NCBI GenBank assembly: GCA_040880485.1
Contig: JBBDIJ010000008.1
Span: 62,001-126,000 of the forward strand
DNA length: 64,000 nt
Direction: 5' to 3'
From: JBBDIJ01 sp040880485
GTDB taxonomy: Bacteria; Bacteroidota; Rhodothermia; Balneolales; Balneolaceae
A program made the position numbers and the translations under genes. A model generated the notes under the pieces. That model worked only from the letters and a program-made list of their open reading frames with translations. It did no database searches and was not told the origin of the DNA. Shown here one piece after another: positions 36,746 to 45,900 of this stretch; position 1 is the first letter of the stretch, and each line of letters begins with the position of its first letter.

Positions 36746-37497
36746 CGCAGAATGGGAGTCTCTTCAGGAATCCGGATGGTAAGCTCCGGAAGGGGATGGT
36801 TCGCCTGCAGGAACCTTGCCAGAAAGGTGACGCGTGAACGGCCATCCTGGCTGAAAATCGTGATTTTTCGGGGCAGAGTAAAGCCGTCTGCATCACCGTA
36901 CTCTTCATAGATGACTCTTCGGTAGGGTGAGTCGGCCTCCTCCGGATGCTGGATTTCAAGAATGGTTCCATGGCCCCGATCCACCGTAATCCGTGAGTTG
37001 CTCTCCGTAACACCCACATAGTGATCCCGGGACTCGTAGATCGCCTCAAGCTCTTCTTTAGAAATACCCGGACTAAAGAGAGTGGCGAGGTTCACAGTGG
37101 CCAGAGTTCCGACATCACTCAGGTATTCGCTTCGGATAGATACTTTTTCTGCGATATTATCGATCCGATTGTAGACCAGTACCGAATCTTCACCAACCAG
37201 GATCTGCGCCCCCTCCATACCAAGCCGGTTCCGGATATGAACCAGGCTCTCCTCACGGCTTGAATAGAAATCGAGATGAACCCGGTCACTGCCACCGGGC
37301 TGGCTGATCAAAGCCTGGCCGCTGCCCTGCAGGGTTTGAAGTGAATTCAGGTAGTCGGGGACCAGAGCGGCAAACTCTTCGCTACCCAGCTCGGAGGGCG
37401 AGAGCTCTCCCGTCTCTGTCTCGGTCCAGGAGATGGAGCGACACCCGCTTCCCAGCAGGAACAGCAGGGTCAACAGTACTGGCAGGGGTTTCTTCAT
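36742..37497 (-). CDS. DUF4292 lipoprotein (LolB-like fold)
   Basis: 251 residues with a lipobox (LLGSGC, about residue 19). The beta-rich mature part (LQGSGQALISQPGGSDRVHL, a LolA/LolB-like start) and length match the DUF4292 family of Bacteroidota outer-membrane lipoproteins, whose role is unknown. It lies 6 bp from the TPR gene and overlaps the EnvC-like gene by 4 nt. The TPR - DUF4292 - EnvC order is shared by many relatives. Confidence 0.85.
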   Translation of the reverse strand: MKKPLPVLLTLLFLLGSGCRSISWTETETGELSPSELGSEEFAALVPDYLNSLQTLQGSGQALISQPGGSDRVHLDFYSSREESLVHIRNRLGMEGAQILVGEDSVLVYNRIDNIAEKVSIRSEYLSDVGTLATVNLATLFSPGISKEELEAIYESRDHYVGVTESNSRITVDRGHGTILEIQHPEEADSPYRRVIYEEYGDADGFTLPRKITIFSQDGRSRVTFLARFLQANHPLPELTIRIPEETPILR

Positions 37498-37503
37498 TGC
37501 TAT

Positions 37504-39207
37504 CTACACCTCCACCCTCTCCTTCAGGTGGGTGCGATCAGGATCAGCATCTAGTGCCTGTTGCCACCAATCCCTCGCCCGATCGGTCTCACCAAGTTTC
37601 TCCAGTACATCACCCATGTGCTCCAACACTTCGGCGCTCGCCTCGCCTGTTTCAATGGAGGCTTCAATATACCTTTTGGCCTCTTCGTATCGCTCCTGAT
37701 TATAGCAGATCCAGCCGAGAGTGTCCAGGTAGGCGGCGTTTTCCGGTGCTATCGAAACGGCCTTTTTGGCAAGCTCTTCGGCCAGAGAGAGGCGCTCGGA
37801 GCGGAGAGTAAGATAATAGGCGTAGTTGTTCATGGTTACATGGTTCATGCTGTCCAGCTCCAGGGCCATTTCGTACGCTTCAGTGGCATCGTTCCAGCGA
37901 TCCAGCCGGGTTAGTACGTCGCCAAGAGTACCGTAAATGATGGAGCGGAACTGACGCTGCGCGGGTGCCATAGTGGCCTCTTCGAGTTTGACGACGGACT
38001 CCTCCAGGCGGTCCAGCATCATCAGAGAGGCGCCGGTGAAAAAGTGGATGTTGGCATCATCCTGGATATGAGTGGACGCCTCCGTGCCAATTCGAGCCAC
38101 CTCTTCATACTCTTCGAGTGAATAGAGGAGCTGCATTCGGTGTCTCCACCCCTCTGTATGCGTTGGAAGGGCCTTGTTCGCCCGTTCCAGGCTCTGAAGG
38201 GCGGCATCCAGGTTCTGAATCTGGAGATGAAAATCTGCCGAGAGAAGGTGTGCCTCGCCATACTCCGCTTCTGCCCTGCTGAAAGCGTCCAGCACAAGAC
38301 GGGTCTGTCGTTGCAGAGTTTCGTTGTCCGGTTCGGACTGGTGCTGGAGATAGAGAAAATGAGCCAGCTCCAGCTTCTCCGGTGCGGTCAGAAGCGGATC
38401 TTCAATCATGCGCAGAAAGGTCTCTCCCAGCTCTGCCCATTCGGCCGAGTCGATGTAGAGTTCGGCCAGAAGGATCAACGTTTCCGGATTCCCGGGGTTG
38501 CGCTCCCGGAGCTCTTCAAGCAGTTGGGCAGCACGCCCGGAACTCCCGAGTTCCATATAGAAGCGGCTCACGGAGTGCATGAGTGGTGTGTTTTCGGGGT
38601 CCAGTTCTTTCAGACGGTCCAACTCCCGAAGGGCATTATCGATCTCACCCGCCGCACGATAGTTTTGAACCTTATTCATGTGCAGTTCAATGGACCTTCC
38701 CCGGATCTTCAGGATGCGGTCGTATATCCGATTCGAAGCGGCAGGGTTATCGTTACGGCTGTAGTGCCATGCGATTTGCTGTAAAATATCGGGGTCGGTG
38801 GGGTGTAGCTTCTCCAGTTTCTTTAACAGTTTATTCAACTCTTCATCAAGGCCGGACTGGCGATAGATCTCCACCAGCTTGAGTCCGTACCATCGGTTGG
38901 ATTCATCCATTTCGAATGCCTGCCTTGCATGCCAGGCGGCCGTTCCGGGTACTCCCTCTGCCTGCCAGGCTTCTGCCAGGGCATAGTGAATTCCGGATGC
39001 ATCGGGATCCAGAGAGGAGGCCTTTTCAAGATAGACAATGGCCTGCTCCGTCTCTCCGTTATCGAGGGCGGTGACCCCTCGAATGTAGAGATCGATGGCC
39101 TGCTGATGTACTCCGTCGTTCCGGGCTTCCTGCCCTGACGCAAGATCCGACAGTGGCAGAAGCCATATCGGGGCAAGGAGGAGCGTTATGAGTGCAGATC
39201 GCTTCAT
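37504..39207 (-). CDS. TPR-repeat lipoprotein or periplasmic protein
   Basis: About 567 residues with an N-terminal signal (MKRSALITLLLAPIWLLP) and around a dozen tetratricopeptide repeats from about residue 35 to 560, e.g. AIVYLEKASSLDPDASGIHY and AYLDTLGWICYNQERYEEAK. TPR proteins act as scaffolds. As first gene of this operon it probably works with the DUF4292 and EnvC-like proteins at the envelope. The frame extends to 39291 but the signal peptide places the start at 39207. Confidence 0.85.
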   Translation of the reverse strand: MKRSALITLLLAPIWLLPLSDLASGQEARNDGVHQQAIDLYIRGVTALDNGETEQAIVYLEKASSLDPDASGIHYALAEAWQAEGVPGTAAWHARQAFEMDESNRWYGLKLVEIYRQSGLDEELNKLLKKLEKLHPTDPDILQQIAWHYSRNDNPAASNRIYDRILKIRGRSIELHMNKVQNYRAAGEIDNALRELDRLKELDPENTPLMHSVSRFYMELGSSGRAAQLLEELRERNPGNPETLILLAELYIDSAEWAELGETFLRMIEDPLLTAPEKLELAHFLYLQHQSEPDNETLQRQTRLVLDAFSRAEAEYGEAHLLSADFHLQIQNLDAALQSLERANKALPTHTEGWRHRMQLLYSLEEYEEVARIGTEASTHIQDDANIHFFTGASLMMLDRLEESVVKLEEATMAPAQRQFRSIIYGTLGDVLTRLDRWNDATEAYEMALELDSMNHVTMNNYAYYLTLRSERLSLAEELAKKAVSIAPENAAYLDTLGWICYNQERYEEAKRYIEASIETGEASAEVLEHMGDVLEKLGETDRARDWWQQALDADPDRTHLKERVEV

Positions 39208-39376
39208 CTTCTGGATAAACGGTCCATTCGGCTGTGTGGTATAGCGTGCCGGGATGCTACAGTAACCGGCTGCAGCAGAGTTTGCTAACATTCACTGAAC
39301 TCACATAATAGGGGAACGGATGGAAAATTGATATTAAGAATCACAACAGGGACTTTCTGAACCCGGCCGGGCAGGA

Positions 39377-39904
39377 TCATGAAGGGGGCTGGTCGATCGA
39401 CTCTTTCAGCTCGTTCAGCAGCACCTCACAACTGCGATAGACGATGAAGAAGACATCCTGAAATCCATCAATTCCGCCGTAGTAGGGGTCCGGCACATCC
39501 CGGCTCTCCGATTGCGGGTCAAAATCGCGCATCAGCCGAATCTTGTCCCGGAACGTGCCACCGCTGTCCAGATCCTTAATGTCTCGGAGATTGGACTGGT
39601 CCATCGCGACGACCAGATCAAACTCACGAAGGTCGGCAGCTTCGAACCGGCGCGCTTTGGAGTGCAGTTCAATGCCGTTCTCTTCGGCTGTAGCACGGCT
39701 TTTGCTGTTGGCCGGTTCGCCTACGTGGTATGCAGCGGTCCCGGCCGAATCGATGTAGAAGAAGGTCGATAGCCCCTCTTGCCGGACCAGGTGTTGGAAG
39801 ATTCCTTCCCCTGTGGGGCTTCGGCAGATGTTGCCGAGGCAAACGAAGCAGATTTTGTAGGGATTCTTTTTGGTAATGGCCCGGATTTTCAGGCTTTTGT
39901 TCAT
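39377..39904 (-). CDS. Low-molecular-weight protein-tyrosine phosphatase
   Basis: The CX5R loop CLGNICRSP (about residue 20 from the start used) and the DPYYGG loop with the general-acid Asp identify an LMW-PTP of about 175 residues. In bacteria these often act on tyrosine kinases or arginine phosphate. The frame stays open to 40120, across the ileS start; the ATG at 39904 is chosen as closest to the normal family N-terminus, while 39967 is also possible. Divergent from ileS. Confidence 0.85.
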   Translation of the reverse strand: MNKSLKIRAITKKNPYKICFVCLGNICRSPTGEGIFQHLVRQEGLSTFFYIDSAGTAAYHVGEPANSKSRATAEENGIELHSKARRFEAADLREFDLVVAMDQSNLRDIKDLDSGGTFRDKIRLMRDFDPQSESRDVPDPYYGGIDGFQDVFFIVYRSCEVLLNELKESIDQPPS

Positions 39905-40058
39905 GAAGTCGTCATCAGGTTCTGAAGTCCTTTCATTCAAACTTAACAGATTTTTTTGAGATTCCATGGTGTCCCGGGACAGAGTAGAGGGATCATTTTG
40001 GCCTGCGAGAGAATCGGGAATAATTCTTATATTCAGGGTTTGATTCTTTTGGAAAAAA

Positions 40059-43000
40059 ATGGACCCGGATTCCGGCATGGCCAAAAAATTCGAAGAAGTT
40101 AAACAGCTTACACTCCCCAAGACGGAAGTTGAAATCCTGAACTGGTGGAAAAAGCAGAAGATTTTTAAGAAGAGCCTGGAGTCCCGGGCCGACGGGATCC
40201 CCTTTAACTTCTATGAAGGGCCTCCTACAGCCAATGGGAAGCCGGGGATTCACCATGTGATGTCCCGGACCGTCAAAGATCTCTTCTGCAGATACCGGAC
40301 CCTGAAAGGATATCGTGTAGAGCGAAAAGGGGGATGGGATACCCATGGCCTTCCCGTGGAGATTGAGGTAGAGAAGGAGCTGGGTCTGGAGGGGAGAGAG
40401 CAGGTAGAGGAGTACGGGCTTGCCGAGTATAACAATCACTGCCGGGAGAGTGTGCTCAAGTACAAAGATCTCTGGGACGACCTGACAAGGCGCATCGGGT
40501 ACTGGGTGGATCTGGACAACCCCTATATAACTTTCGAGAACGACTATATCGAATCGGTCTGGTGGGCTTTTAAATCTCTCTATGACAAGAACCTGGTCTA
40601 CAAAGGATACAAGATTCAGTGGTACTCACCAGGCAGCGGTACGGTGCTCTCTTCCCACGAGGTGAGCCTCGGCTACGAAGAGACGCAGGATCCGTCCATT
40701 TATGTACAGTTCCCTCTCGATGCCGATCCCGAGGTTTCGTTTCTGGCCTGGACCACCACGCCCTGGACCATCGTTTCCAATATGGCGCTGGTGGTGCATC
40801 CCGATCTGAATTATGTGAAGGTGCGGGTGCATAACGGGGATCTTGGCAGCCTCTTTATCCTGGCCGAGGAGTGCCTGGAAGACGCACTGCAACACGATTA
40901 TGAGATTCTGGAGCGCTATCGTGGGGCCGATCTGGTCGGATGGGTCTACCGCCCACCCTTTTCGTTTGCAGCCGAGGAATTGAAGGAGGCCACCTGGAAG
41001 GTGGTCGCGGGGGACTATGTGACCACTGACGAGGGAACCGGAGTGGTTCACACCGCTCCCGCATTTGGCGCCGACGATTTCGAAATCTGCCGGAAGGAGG
41101 GTATTCCGATGTTCAATCCGGTGGATCGTGAAGGGCGGTTTACAGAGTTGGCAAAACCTTATGAGGGGCTCTGGTTCAAAGAAGCAGACAAGCCGATTAC
41201 AAGGGATCTCAAGGAGATGGGACTGATGTACAGGCATGAGACCTGTGTCCACAACTACCCTTTCGACTGGCGAAAAGGAACTCCGCTGATCTCCTATCCG
41301 GTAGAGTCGTGGTTTATTCGTACCACAAGTGTGAAGAAAAGAATGGTCGAGTTGAACCGGAAGATCAACTGGAAACCGGAATCGACCGGTACCGGGCGTT
41401 TCGGGACCTGGCTGGAGAACAATGTGGACTGGGCGGTCTCCCGACAGCGTTATTGGGGAACACCTATTCCGATCTGGGTGAGCGACAAGGATCCGGAGTA
41501 TATAGAAGTGATTGGCAGTGTAGAGCAGCTTCGGAAAAAAGCGGGGCTCCCCGAAAAGAAAAAGCTGGACCTGCACCGCCCCTGGATTGACGAGATAACC
41601 TGGAAAGCGCCCGATGGCGGTACCATGCGCCGCGTCCCCGACCTGCTGGATGTGTGGCTCGATTCCGGCGCCATGCCTTTTGCCCAGCACCACTATCCAT
41701 TTGAGAACAAGGAGTCTTTCAAAAAGAACTTCCCTGCCGATTTTATCGCGGAGGGCGTGGATCAGACCCGAGGCTGGTTCTACACGCTTCACGCACTCTC
41801 CACCATGCTCTTCGACAAACCCGCCTATTTGAATGTGGTTTCGAATGGCCTGGTTCTGGATGAAAAAGGGGAGAAGATGAGCAAGTCGAAGGGAAATACG
41901 GTGGACCCCTTCGATGTGATTCAGCGTTATGGGGCCGATACGGTTCGCTGGTACATGATGAGCAACTCCTCTCCGTGGGAGAATCTCCGGTTCAGCGAGG
42001 AAGGCCTCAAGGAGATGCAGCGCAAGTTTTTCAATACGGTGGTGAACACCTACTCGTTCTTCGCCATGTATGCGAACATCGACGGCTTTACCTACTCCGG
42101 TTCGCCACTTTCCCACACCGAGCGTACTGAGATGGATCGATGGATCATCTCCCGACTGAATACGACCGTAAAACGGGTGGATGAATTTCTGGATGAGTAT
42201 GAGCCGACCCGGGCAGTGAGAGAGGTGGAACATTTTGTCGAGGAGATGAGCAACTGGTATGTGAGGAGGAACCGCCGCCGCTTCTGGAAGGAGGGCAAAA
42301 GCCTGGATAAGACGGCGGCCTACCAGACACTGTACGAATGTCTGGTGGTTCTGGCCAAGATTATGAGCCCGGTCGCTCCGTTTTTTGGTGAGTGGCTGTA
42401 TCAGAGGCTGAATCGGGTGACTGGTCATGATGAGGAGTCGGTTCATCTCTCTTTCTACCCGACGGTCGAAGAGACCTCTATAGACAAGCAGCTTGAGCAC
42501 CGGATGGAGGTGGCAAGACAAATTACTTCCATCGTTCTGCGAATGAGGAATCAGATCGATCTCAATGTACGACAACCACTTTCACGGATTATTCTGCCGA
42601 TCGACAGGAAGGATCGTACTGTGGTTGATTCCGTTAAGGATATTATATTAGAGGAGGTGAATGTGAAAGAGATCGAATATGTTGATGATGACTCCGGGAT
42701 CGTTCACAAGTCGGCCAAACCGAATTTCCCCCTATTGGGCAAGAGGCTGGGGAAAAGAATGAAGGCCGTTTCGGGCCTGGTCGCCGGCCTCAGCAGCAAG
42801 GAGATTACACGTTTTGAAGAGAAGGGTGTTATTGAACTCGATCTGGATGACGGCGAATCGGTTCGCCTGTCGGGAGAGGAGATTGAAATTGTCCGCACCG
42901 GCCTTGAAGGTTGGTCAGTGGAGTCTGAGAGGGGGATGACGGTGGCTCTGGACACCGAACTCAGCAGCGATCTGATTCGGGAGGGCCTGGCACGTGAGTT

Positions 43001-43244
43001 TATCAATCGTATTCAGAATATGAGAAAAGAGGCCGATTTTGATGTTACAGATCGTATCGAGATCGGCTACGACGGTGGAGAGAAGATCACAGATGCCGTC
43101 TCTTCGATGGACAAATACATCCGTTCAGAAACCCTTGCAGAAAAAATAGAGGATTCCGTGCTGGAAGTTTCCGATTTTGTTAAATCGTGGGACATTGAGG
43201 GTGATGATTGCAAAATCTCTATCCGGCGAAATCTTAACCAATAA
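40059..43244 (+). CDS. ileS: Isoleucyl-tRNA synthetase
   Basis: 1061-residue class I synthetase. The HIGH-type signature lies in PPTANGKPGIHHVMSRTVKD (about 50-69) and KMSKS in EKMSKSKGNTVDP (about 605), with the CP1 editing domain between (TTDEGTGVVHTAPAFGADD). The anticodon-binding helix bundle follows (about 690-850). Length and motifs resemble the eukaryote/archaeal-like IleS2 type common in Bacteroidota, which is often less sensitive to mupirocin; this subtype call is inference. ATG 40059 has GGAA upstream; 40077 is a second option. Followed closely by the DksA-like gene and lspA. Confidence 0.96.
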   Translation: MDPDSGMAKKFEEVKQLTLPKTEVEILNWWKKQKIFKKSLESRADGIPFNFYEGPPTANGKPGIHHVMSRTVKDLFCRYRTLKGYRVERKGGWDTHGLPVEIEVEKELGLEGREQVEEYGLAEYNNHCRESVLKYKDLWDDLTRRIGYWVDLDNPYITFENDYIESVWWAFKSLYDKNLVYKGYKIQWYSPGSGTVLSSHEVSLGYEETQDPSIYVQFPLDADPEVSFLAWTTTPWTIVSNMALVVHPDLNYVKVRVHNGDLGSLFILAEECLEDALQHDYEILERYRGADLVGWVYRPPFSFAAEELKEATWKVVAGDYVTTDEGTGVVHTAPAFGADDFEICRKEGIPMFNPVDREGRFTELAKPYEGLWFKEADKPITRDLKEMGLMYRHETCVHNYPFDWRKGTPLISYPVESWFIRTTSVKKRMVELNRKINWKPESTGTGRFGTWLENNVDWAVSRQRYWGTPIPIWVSDKDPEYIEVIGSVEQLRKKAGLPEKKKLDLHRPWIDEITWKAPDGGTMRRVPDLLDVWLDSGAMPFAQHHYPFENKESFKKNFPADFIAEGVDQTRGWFYTLHALSTMLFDKPAYLNVVSNGLVLDEKGEKMSKSKGNTVDPFDVIQRYGADTVRWYMMSNSSPWENLRFSEEGLKEMQRKFFNTVVNTYSFFAMYANIDGFTYSGSPLSHTERTEMDRWIISRLNTTVKRVDEFLDEYEPTRAVREVEHFVEEMSNWYVRRNRRRFWKEGKSLDKTAAYQTLYECLVVLAKIMSPVAPFFGEWLYQRLNRVTGHDEESVHLSFYPTVEETSIDKQLEHRMEVARQITSIVLRMRNQIDLNVRQPLSRIILPIDRKDRTVVDSVKDIILEEVNVKEIEYVDDDSGIVHKSAKPNFPLLGKRLGKRMKAVSGLVAGLSSKEITRFEEKGVIELDLDDGESVRLSGEEIEIVRTGLEGWSVESERGMTVALDTELSSDLIREGLAREFINRIQNMRKEADFDVTDRIEIGYDGGEKITDAVSSMDKYIRSETLAEKIEDSVLEVSDFVKSWDIEGDDCKISIRRNLNQ

Positions 43245-43256
43245 TCGAAGCAATTT

Positions 43257-43661
43257 ATGGCGTCATCAAACAAGGACAAGTCGAAAGATCGCGTCTCCCC
43301 TTACACCGATGAAGAGCTGGAGTATTTTCGCGAGATCATTCTGAAGAAGCGGGATGATGCGGAGCAGGAGCTGGATGCGCTTCAGGGCTCCCTTCGTGAG
43401 AGTATGGAGAACTCGTCCGACGAATCGGCGTATTCATTTCATATGGCCGATGCAGGTACTGATGCCCAGGAGCGTGAGAAGACCTACATGTTGTACAACC
43501 GGACGCGCAAGTTTGTTCGTTATCTGGATGATGCAATCGAACGGATCGACAACAAGACCTACGGGGTTTGCAAGGTGACAGGCAAGAAGATCTCGAAAGG
43601 CCGCCTGGAAGCGGTGCCCCACACCCAGCTGAGCATCGAGGCCAAACTGAAAAGAAGATAA
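43257..43661 (+). CDS. DksA/TraR-like regulator with degenerate zinc finger
   Basis: 134 residues: a helical N-terminal coiled coil (about 15-95) and a DksA-type zinc-finger segment YGVCKVTGKKISKGRLEAVP. DksA proteins enter the RNA polymerase secondary channel and act with ppGpp. Only one of the usual four Cys positions is kept (Cys, then Thr, and no C-terminal CxxC), so zinc binding is probably lost, as in some Bacteroidota family members. Located 12 bp after ileS and 10 bp before lspA. Confidence 0.85.
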   Translation: MASSNKDKSKDRVSPYTDEELEYFREIILKKRDDAEQELDALQGSLRESMENSSDESAYSFHMADAGTDAQEREKTYMLYNRTRKFVRYLDDAIERIDNKTYGVCKVTGKKISKGRLEAVPHTQLSIEAKLKRR

Positions 43662-43671
43662 GAGAGACGTT

Positions 43672-44250
43672 TTGCCGACCCGATCCGAAAAGCTTGTGGC
43701 GCTTCTTGTCCCCGTATGTTTCATACTCGTTGCCGATCAGGTGACCAAACACTGGGTGAGGTACAATCTCGAACTGCACCGGTTTGATGTCATAGAGGGT
43801 TGGCTCGCTTTTAACTACACACGCAATCCCGGTATGGCGATGGGGATGGACTGGCTCTCTACCCCTGTGATAAGCACCATCGCCATTCTTGCCACCATCG
43901 GAATCTTTATCTATGTGTTCAAAACGATGGACCATGCCAATAGAGCTTATCTGACCTGCATGGGCTTTATCCTGGGGGGTGCACTAGGCAACATCACCGA
44001 CCGAATCTCGATGGGATTTATTGAAGATGACGGCGGGATACTTCACGGCCATGTGATCGATTTCATCCACTTTAACCTCAGGATCAACGAAACACCCGTC
44101 TTTCCCTACATCTTTAATGTGGCCGATATGGCGATCACCACATCGATCATCGTTATGCTTCTCTTTCATAAATGGATCATGCCTGAAGATCGTGCAGGCC
44201 GCGGGGAAGCGGAAGAGGGGAAAGCTGCACAGGGGGCGCAGGCCGGATAG
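43672..44250 (+). CDS. lspA: Lipoprotein signal peptidase (signal peptidase II)
   Basis: 192 residues with four TM helices. The catalytic Asp motifs are GALGNITDR (about 103-111) and FNVADMAI (about 144-151), with DQVTKHWV and NYTRNPGMAMGM in the expected places. It cleaves prolipoproteins after lipidation, which fits the many lipobox proteins in this window. The start is a TTG at 43672. The charged Glu/Ala/Gly C-tail (about 175-192) is longer than in E. coli. Confidence 0.95.
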   Translation: MPTRSEKLVALLVPVCFILVADQVTKHWVRYNLELHRFDVIEGWLAFNYTRNPGMAMGMDWLSTPVISTIAILATIGIFIYVFKTMDHANRAYLTCMGFILGGALGNITDRISMGFIEDDGGILHGHVIDFIHFNLRINETPVFPYIFNVADMAITTSIIVMLLFHKWIMPEDRAGRGEAEEGKAAQGAQAG

Positions 44251-44264
44251 GAAGGAGCGGCCGG

Positions 44265-45488
44265 CTACTCCAATAGCAGATTTTTCAGAAACCCACGGGC
44301 AGATTTTGGCGTGTCCACCTTCTCCTTTGTCGATACCTGATCTTCGTGATCGAGGGGAATGGGCACTTCCTCTACCATCTCCAGGCCAAAGCTTTTGAGC
44401 CCCACCCGTTTCACTGGGTTATTGGTCAGGAGTCGCAGTTTTCTGACTCCCAGTGCGTGAAGGATCTGGGCTCCAATTCCGTAATCCCTGTGGTCTGTCC
44501 GGCCCCCCAGCTTGTTTCGGATCTCCTCCTGGCTGTACCCCTGATCCTGTAACTGAAGTGTGGCGAGTTGATGCATCAGGACGTGATCTCTGGTCATTTG
44601 ATCCATGTAGAGAACCACACCCCTGCCTTCTCTCTCTACCATACGCATCGCCTGATGAAGCAGTTCAGTCTTGCCACTCCGCTTACTTCCAAAGATGTCG
44701 CTAAGCGGATTGGCCGAGTGTACCCGAACCAGGACGGGATCGGTTTTCTTCCACTCACCCTTTACAAAGGCGAGATGCACCTCGCCACTAGCGGTCTCTT
44801 CGAACGTGTGAAGAGTAAAATCTCCGTAAATGGTGGGCATATCGACCGTCAGGGTTTTACGAATCAGAGATTCGTGCTCCATCCTGTAGGCGATCAGATC
44901 TTTTATAGTGATCAACCTGAAACCGAACTCCCGGGCCATGTCTGCCAGGTCCGGAAGTCGGGCCATCTCGCCGTCATCCTTCATGATCTCACAGATGATG
45001 CCGGCCGGACTTAGTCCCGCCAGCCGGGCAAGGTCGATGGAAGCTTCGGTGTGACCGGCCCTGCGAAGGACGCCACCATTGACGCCGATAAGCGGGAAGA
45101 TGTGTCCTGGCCTTCGGAAGTCGGCCGGTTCAGCCCCCTCGCCAATCATCTCCCGAATGGTGTGAGCCCGGTCGGAGGCAGATATACCCGTCGTTGTCAG
45201 CTTTTTGTGATCCAGCGAGATCGTGAATGCGGCCTCCTGTGGGTCTGCATCTTCGGCCACCATATAGTCGAGATCAAGCTGTTTGGCGAGCTCCCTGGTA
45301 ATCGGAACACAAACCAGCCCTCTGCCGTACTTAACCATGAAGTTGACCGCATCCGGCGTTACACACTCGGCCGCCATCACGAGGTCGCCCTCATTTTCAC
45401 GGTCCTCATCGTCCACGACAATAATCATCTTGCCGTTTCGGATATCCTCGATGGCCGAGGGGATGGTATCGAACTTGAATTCAGGCAA
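44265..45488 (-). CDS. ribBA: RibBA: DHBP synthase with a RibA half lacking zinc cysteines
   Basis: 407 residues. The N-terminal DHBP synthase (about 1-205) is complete: DDEDRENEGDLVMAAE, TTGISASDRAHTI, RRPGHIFPL and GHTEASIDLARLAGL. It makes dihydroxybutanone phosphate for riboflavin. The C-terminal GTP cyclohydrolase II domain (about 210-385) keeps HRDYGIGAQIL and LLTNNP. The zinc site, normally HSECLTGDVFGSLRCDCG, reads HSANPLSDIFGSKRSGK, so all three Cys are gone. That half is probably inactive, implying another RibA elsewhere. Convergent with lspA. Confidence 0.93.
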   Translation of the reverse strand: MPEFKFDTIPSAIEDIRNGKMIIVVDDEDRENEGDLVMAAECVTPDAVNFMVKYGRGLVCVPITRELAKQLDLDYMVAEDADPQEAAFTISLDHKKLTTTGISASDRAHTIREMIGEGAEPADFRRPGHIFPLIGVNGGVLRRAGHTEASIDLARLAGLSPAGIICEIMKDDGEMARLPDLADMAREFGFRLITIKDLIAYRMEHESLIRKTLTVDMPTIYGDFTLHTFEETASGEVHLAFVKGEWKKTDPVLVRVHSANPLSDIFGSKRSGKTELLHQAMRMVEREGRGVVLYMDQMTRDHVLMHQLATLQLQDQGYSQEEIRNKLGGRTDHRDYGIGAQILHALGVRKLRLLTNNPVKRVGLKSFGLEMVEEVPIPLDHEDQVSTKEKVDTPKSARGFLKNLLLE

Positions 45489-45525
45489 ATCTGCTCAGGA
45501 ATCGGGGCATGCTGGAGTGGTCCCG

Positions 45526-45834
45526 TCAGGCCTTGTCGGGGTTTACATCGGTAATGGCTGCCTTCTGAAAACGTACTTTTACGCCACTGTCCACTTCTAC
45601 AAGAACCGTCTCGTCGTCAATACTGTTCACGTGGCCGAGAATGCCGCCGGAGGTGACGATCTTGTCTCCCTTGCGCATCCCTTCCACCTTGGTGCGAATC
45701 TCTTTTTGACGCTTGCTTTGAGGTCGGATAATGAAGAAGTAGAATACAAAAAAGAGAGCCCCCAGAAAGAGGAGGTTGATGATAGCGCCTTCGGAGCCAC
45801 CGTCGGGTGAAGCCATGAGAAAATAGGGTGTCAT
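45526..45834 (-). CDS. yajC: Preprotein translocase accessory protein YajC
   Basis: 102 residues with one TM (INLLFLGALFFVFYFFIIRP, about 19-38) followed by the conserved QSKRQKEI and the YajC domain segment MRKGDKIVTSGGILGHV. It associates with SecDF in the inner membrane. Upstream of ribBA on the same strand, about 40 bp apart; secDF is not present here. Confidence 0.93.
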   Translation of the reverse strand: MTPYFLMASPDGGSEGAIINLLFLGALFFVFYFFIIRPQSKRQKEIRTKVEGMRKGDKIVTSGGILGHVNSIDDETVLVEVDSGVKVRFQKAAITDVNPDKA

Positions 45835-45900
45835 ATCGATCGTCTGTGCGGTTATTGATGCTGTGAATGATCTTTACAAGATACCACTTTCGGATGCCCT

